A DNA stretch of 64,000 bases from Azospirillum sp. OGB3 (GTDB lineage: Bacteria > Pseudomonadota > Alphaproteobacteria > Azospirillales > Azospirillaceae), in the NCBI RefSeq assembly GCF_014192915.1, contig NZ_JACHYN010000003.1, positions 1-64,000 of the forward strand, in the 5' to 3' direction. Both the position numbers and the translations under genes were made by a program. Each line of letters starts with the position of its first letter. Position 1 is the stretch's first letter. Positions 61,667 to 64,000 of the stretch are shown piece after piece. The notes below the pieces were generated by a model. It was given only the letters and a program-made list of their open reading frames with translations, was not told the origin of the DNA and ran no database searches.

Positions 61667-62454
61667 ACGATAAGAAGACCGGCCTGGACATCGCGCAGGA
61701 CGGCCGTGTCCTGCGCCTGACCATCAACGACCCGACCACCCGCAACTCCATCGGCCCGGCTCTGATGGAGGCGGCCCGTGCTGCCTTCGACGCGGCGGCG
61801 GCCGACGCGGGCGTCGGGGCGGTGGTGCTGACCGGCGCCGAGGGGGCCTTCTGCTCCGGCGGGAACCTGAAATGGCTGAAGGAGGCGCGCAACGGCGACC
61901 GCGAGGCGGTGCGGGCGGGGGTGGAGAGCTTCCACGCCATGATCCGCAGCCTGCGCGCCTGCCCGAAGCCGGTGATCGCCGCGGTCGAGGGGCCGGCGGG
62001 CGGTGCGGGCTTTCCGCTGGCGCTGGCCTGCGACCTGATCGTCGCGGCGGAGGACGCGGTGTTCACCCTGTCCTACATCAAGGTCGCGCTGACGTCCGAT
62101 GGTGGCGGCACGGCGTCGCTGGCCCGCGCGCTGCCGCCGCAGCTCGCCGCGGAGATCCTGTTCGAGGGCGGGCGCGTCGGGGCGCCGCGTCTGGCACAGC
62201 TCGGCATGATCAACCGGCTGACCGCCCCCGGCGGCGCTCTGGCCGAGGCGACCGCCTGGGCGGAGCGGCTGGCCGCCGGCCCGACCGCCGCGCTGGGCCG
62301 CGCCAAGGGGCTGCTGGAGGTCGCCTATGGCGGGCTGGCGGATCAGCTCGACCGCGAGCGCGACGCCTTCGTGGAGTCGCTGTTCCACGACGAGGCCGGG
62401 GAGGGCGTGACCGCCTTCTTCGAGAAGCGGGCGCCGGTGTTTCCGAAGGGGTGA
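61663..62454 (+). CDS. Enoyl-CoA hydratase/isomerase family protein
   Basis: The 263-residue protein has crotonase-fold oxyanion-hole segments (AFCSGGNLKWL and EGPAGGAGFPLALACDLIVA). The catalytic glutamate pair of classical hydratases is not clearly present (YIKVALTSDGGGTASL occupies the second region), so isomerase or another crotonase activity is possible. It is translationally coupled to the thioesterase gene, implying shared acyl-CoA metabolism. Confidence 0.88.
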   Translation: MNDKKTGLDIAQDGRVLRLTINDPTTRNSIGPALMEAARAAFDAAAADAGVGAVVLTGAEGAFCSGGNLKWLKEARNGDREAVRAGVESFHAMIRSLRACPKPVIAAVEGPAGGAGFPLALACDLIVAAEDAVFTLSYIKVALTSDGGGTASLARALPPQLAAEILFEGGRVGAPRLAQLGMINRLTAPGGALAEATAWAERLAAGPTAALGRAKGLLEVAYGGLADQLDRERDAFVESLFHDEAGEGVTAFFEKRAPVFPKG

Positions 62455-62464
62455 GTGCGGGCGT

Positions 62465-62554
62465 GAGCCCCCACCCCAGCCCTCCCCCGCTATCGCAGGG
62501 GAGGGAGCTTAATCCCCTCCCCGGCCCAGCGGGGGAGGGTTAGGGTGGGGGCTC
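62465..62554. repeat. GC-rich palindromic intergenic element
   Basis: GAGCCCCCACCC at the left end and GGGTGGGGGCTC at the right end are exact inverted copies, with internal arms CCCTCCCCCGC / GCGGGGGAGGG. It lies between two convergent genes, where it could terminate both. It belongs to the same family as 49831-49931. Confidence 0.75.
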
Positions 62555-62564
62555 GTGCGGGATG

Positions 62565-64000
62565 TCACCCCACCTTCCACTCCGTGTGCACCATGCCCGG
62601 ACGGTCGGTGCGCTCATAGCCGTGGGCGCCGAAATAGTCGCGCTGGGCCTGGATCATGTTGGCCCACAGCCGGCCGCTGCGGTAACCGTCCCAGTAGGAC
62701 AGGGCCGAGGCCATCGCCGGCACCGGCACCGCGGTCAGCGTCGCGGCGGCCACCACGCGGCGGAAGCCGGCGTCGCCGCAGGTCATCAGGCCGGCAATGT
62801 CGGGGTCCAGCATCAGGTTCGGCAGTTCCGGCGCGCGGTTCAGCGCGGTCAGGATGCGGTCGAGCAGGCGGGCGCGGATGATGCAGCCGCCGCGCCAGAT
62901 GCGCGCCACCGCCGCCAGATCGACGTCCCAGCCGAATTGCCGGCTGCCCGCGGCGATCACCGCGAAGCCCTGGGCGTAGACGGCGATCCGTCCGCTGAGC
63001 AACGCGTCGCCGACCGACGCGACCAGATCCTCGCCGGACGGGGCGTGGGGGATGGCCAGCGCCTCGGCGGCGCGCACGCGCTCGTCCTTCAGGGCGGACA
63101 GGCAGCGGGCATGCACCGCCTCGGCGATGGTCGGGGCGGGCATGCCCAGCTCCAGCGCGGTGGTCGCCGCCCAATGGCCGGTGCCCTTCTGGCCGGCGGC
63201 GTCGCGGATGACCTCGAGGATCGGTGCGCCGGTCTCGCCGTCCTTGGTGCGCAGGATGTCGGTGGTGATCTCCATCAGGTAGGAGGCCAGTTCCCCGCCG
63301 TTCCATTCGGCGAAGATGTCCGCCAGACGCTCGTAGGAGCAGCTGCCGATCCCGCGCAGAAGATGATACGCCTCGGCGATCAGCTGCATGTCGGCGTATT
63401 CGATGCCGTTGTGGATCATCTTCACGAAATGGCCCGCCCCCTCCGGCCCGACGCGGGCGAAGCAGGACTCGCCGTCCGGGGCGCGGGCGGCGATGGCGGC
63501 CAGCAGCGGGGCGACGGGGGCCAACGCTTCGGCGTCGCCGCCGGCCATCAGGGCGGGACCGCGCCGCGCCCCCTCCTCGCCGCCCGACACGCCCAGCCCG
63601 ACGAAGCGCACGCCCGCGGCGGCGGCGAGTGCCGCGCGGCGGTTGGTATCGCGGAAATGGGAGTTGCCGCCGTCGATCAGCACGTCGCCCGGCGACAGGC
63701 GGGGCAGCAGGGCCGCCGTCAGCTCGTCCACCGGGGCGCCGGCGGGCACCATCATCAGGATCGTCCGCGGCGCCTTGAGCGCGCCCAACAAGTCCTCCAC
63801 CGACGCGCAGGGGACGGCGTTGCCCACCTGGGCGGCGAAGGCGCCGCGGCGCCCCTCGTCCAGGTCGTAGCCCGCCACCACGGCCCCGTGGTCGGCCAGA
63901 TTGGCGGCGAGGTTGCGTCCCATCACACCCAGGCCGAGGACGGCGATGTCGGCCGAGCCGACGGCGGTGGTTTCCGCCCCGGTCCTGGTCGAGTTGCCCT
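62565..64000 (-). CDS. gnd: 6-phosphogluconate dehydrogenase (5' end outside the window)
   Basis: Oxidative decarboxylation of 6-phosphogluconate to ribulose 5-phosphate in the pentose phosphate pathway. The nucleotide-binding motif (AVLGLGVMGRNLA) lies near 63910-63950. Catalytic landmarks DGGNSHFRDT, GVSGGEEGARRGP, FVKMIHNGIEYADMQ and GQKGTGHWAA-type sequence are all present. The frame stays open to the right edge with no ATG or GTG before the nucleotide motif, so the start codon is just beyond the window. The visible part is about 477 residues, a nearly complete long-form enzyme. Confidence 0.95.
   Translation of the reverse strand, partial: GNSTRTGAETTAVGSADIAVLGLGVMGRNLAANLADHGAVVAGYDLDEGRRGAFAAQVGNAVPCASVEDLLGALKAPRTILMMVPAGAPVDELTAALLPRLSPGDVLIDGGNSHFRDTNRRAALAAAAGVRFVGLGVSGGEEGARRGPALMAGGDAEALAPVAPLLAAIAARAPDGESCFARVGPEGAGHFVKMIHNGIEYADMQLIAEAYHLLRGIGSCSYERLADIFAEWNGGELASYLMEITTDILRTKDGETGAPILEVIRDAAGQKGTGHWAATTALELGMPAPTIAEAVHARCLSALKDERVRAAEALAIPHAPSGEDLVASVGDALLSGRIAVYAQGFAVIAAGSRQFGWDVDLAAVARIWRGGCIIRARLLDRILTALNRAPELPNLMLDPDIAGLMTCGDAGFRRVVAAATLTAVPVPAMASALSYWDGYRSGRLWANMIQAQRDYFGAHGYERTDRPGMVHTEWKVG

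Overview
The window is a high-GC (about two-thirds G+C or more by eye) alphaproteobacterial chromosome segment. The divK-pleD pair, an EipB homologue, a 55-residue L33, TTAA-N7-TTAA (CtrA-type) sites and several bacteriophytochrome-like and c-di-GMP proteins suggest a member of the Rhodospirillales, most likely Azospirillum or a close relative. The taxon is an inference from protein flavour; no rRNA or tRNA is present to fix it.

Layout. 1-6.3 kb: the left edge carries the first codons of a gene that may belong to an insertion sequence, then a polyphosphate block (CYTH-CHAD triphosphatase-like protein and SixA-type phosphatase on the minus strand, divergent from ppk1-ppx). 6.3-13.5 kb: a degenerate EAL-domain protein with a triple TTAA upstream array, RNase D, aspartyl-tRNA synthetase, a small conserved-looking protein, EipB and a D-2-hydroxyacid dehydrogenase. 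13.7-18.4 kb: a signalling block with a GGDEF cyclase, a phytochrome-like histidine kinase that has lost its chromophore features, and divK-pleD. 18.4-29 kb: housekeeping genes on the minus strand (rpmG, an S41 protease, rnr, topA, dprA), interrupted by one plus-strand TIGR02117-type gene and followed by an unusual acidic repeat protein.

29-43.8 kb is the most unusual part. Two paralogous receiver/MarR-type regulators flank it. Inside lies a five-gene, translationally coupled operon encoding a membrane sensor, a sensor-HAMP-MFS fusion, a periplasmic binding protein, a GNAT acetyltransferase and an ATP-grasp ligase, followed by two helical proteins of unknown role, a 7TM hybrid histidine kinase and an OmpR-type regulator. 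The ligase, acetyltransferase and MFS combination suggests production or modification and export of a small amino-acid-like molecule under control of its own sensors.

43.8-64 kb: a TPR/O-GlcNAc-transferase-like protein, an RcnB-like protein, a PotABCD-type importer operon with a hydantoin/Asp-Glu racemase and a double GNAT protein. That operon is divergent from a GntR regulator, and two identical TTGTGCACAA palindromes lie between them. Then come hemH, a four-gene osmoprotectant (OsmF/YehWXY-type) ABC operon, a protein with an RGS-like domain (rare in bacteria), Kbp (LysM-BON), an HtrA-like pseudoprotease, a thioesterase/enoyl-CoA hydratase pair and a 6-phosphogluconate dehydrogenase running off the right edge.

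No CRISPR array, prophage, rRNA or tRNA gene was recognised. Three GC-rich palindromic intergenic elements of one family are present. Functional assignments rest on motif reading only; no database search was run.
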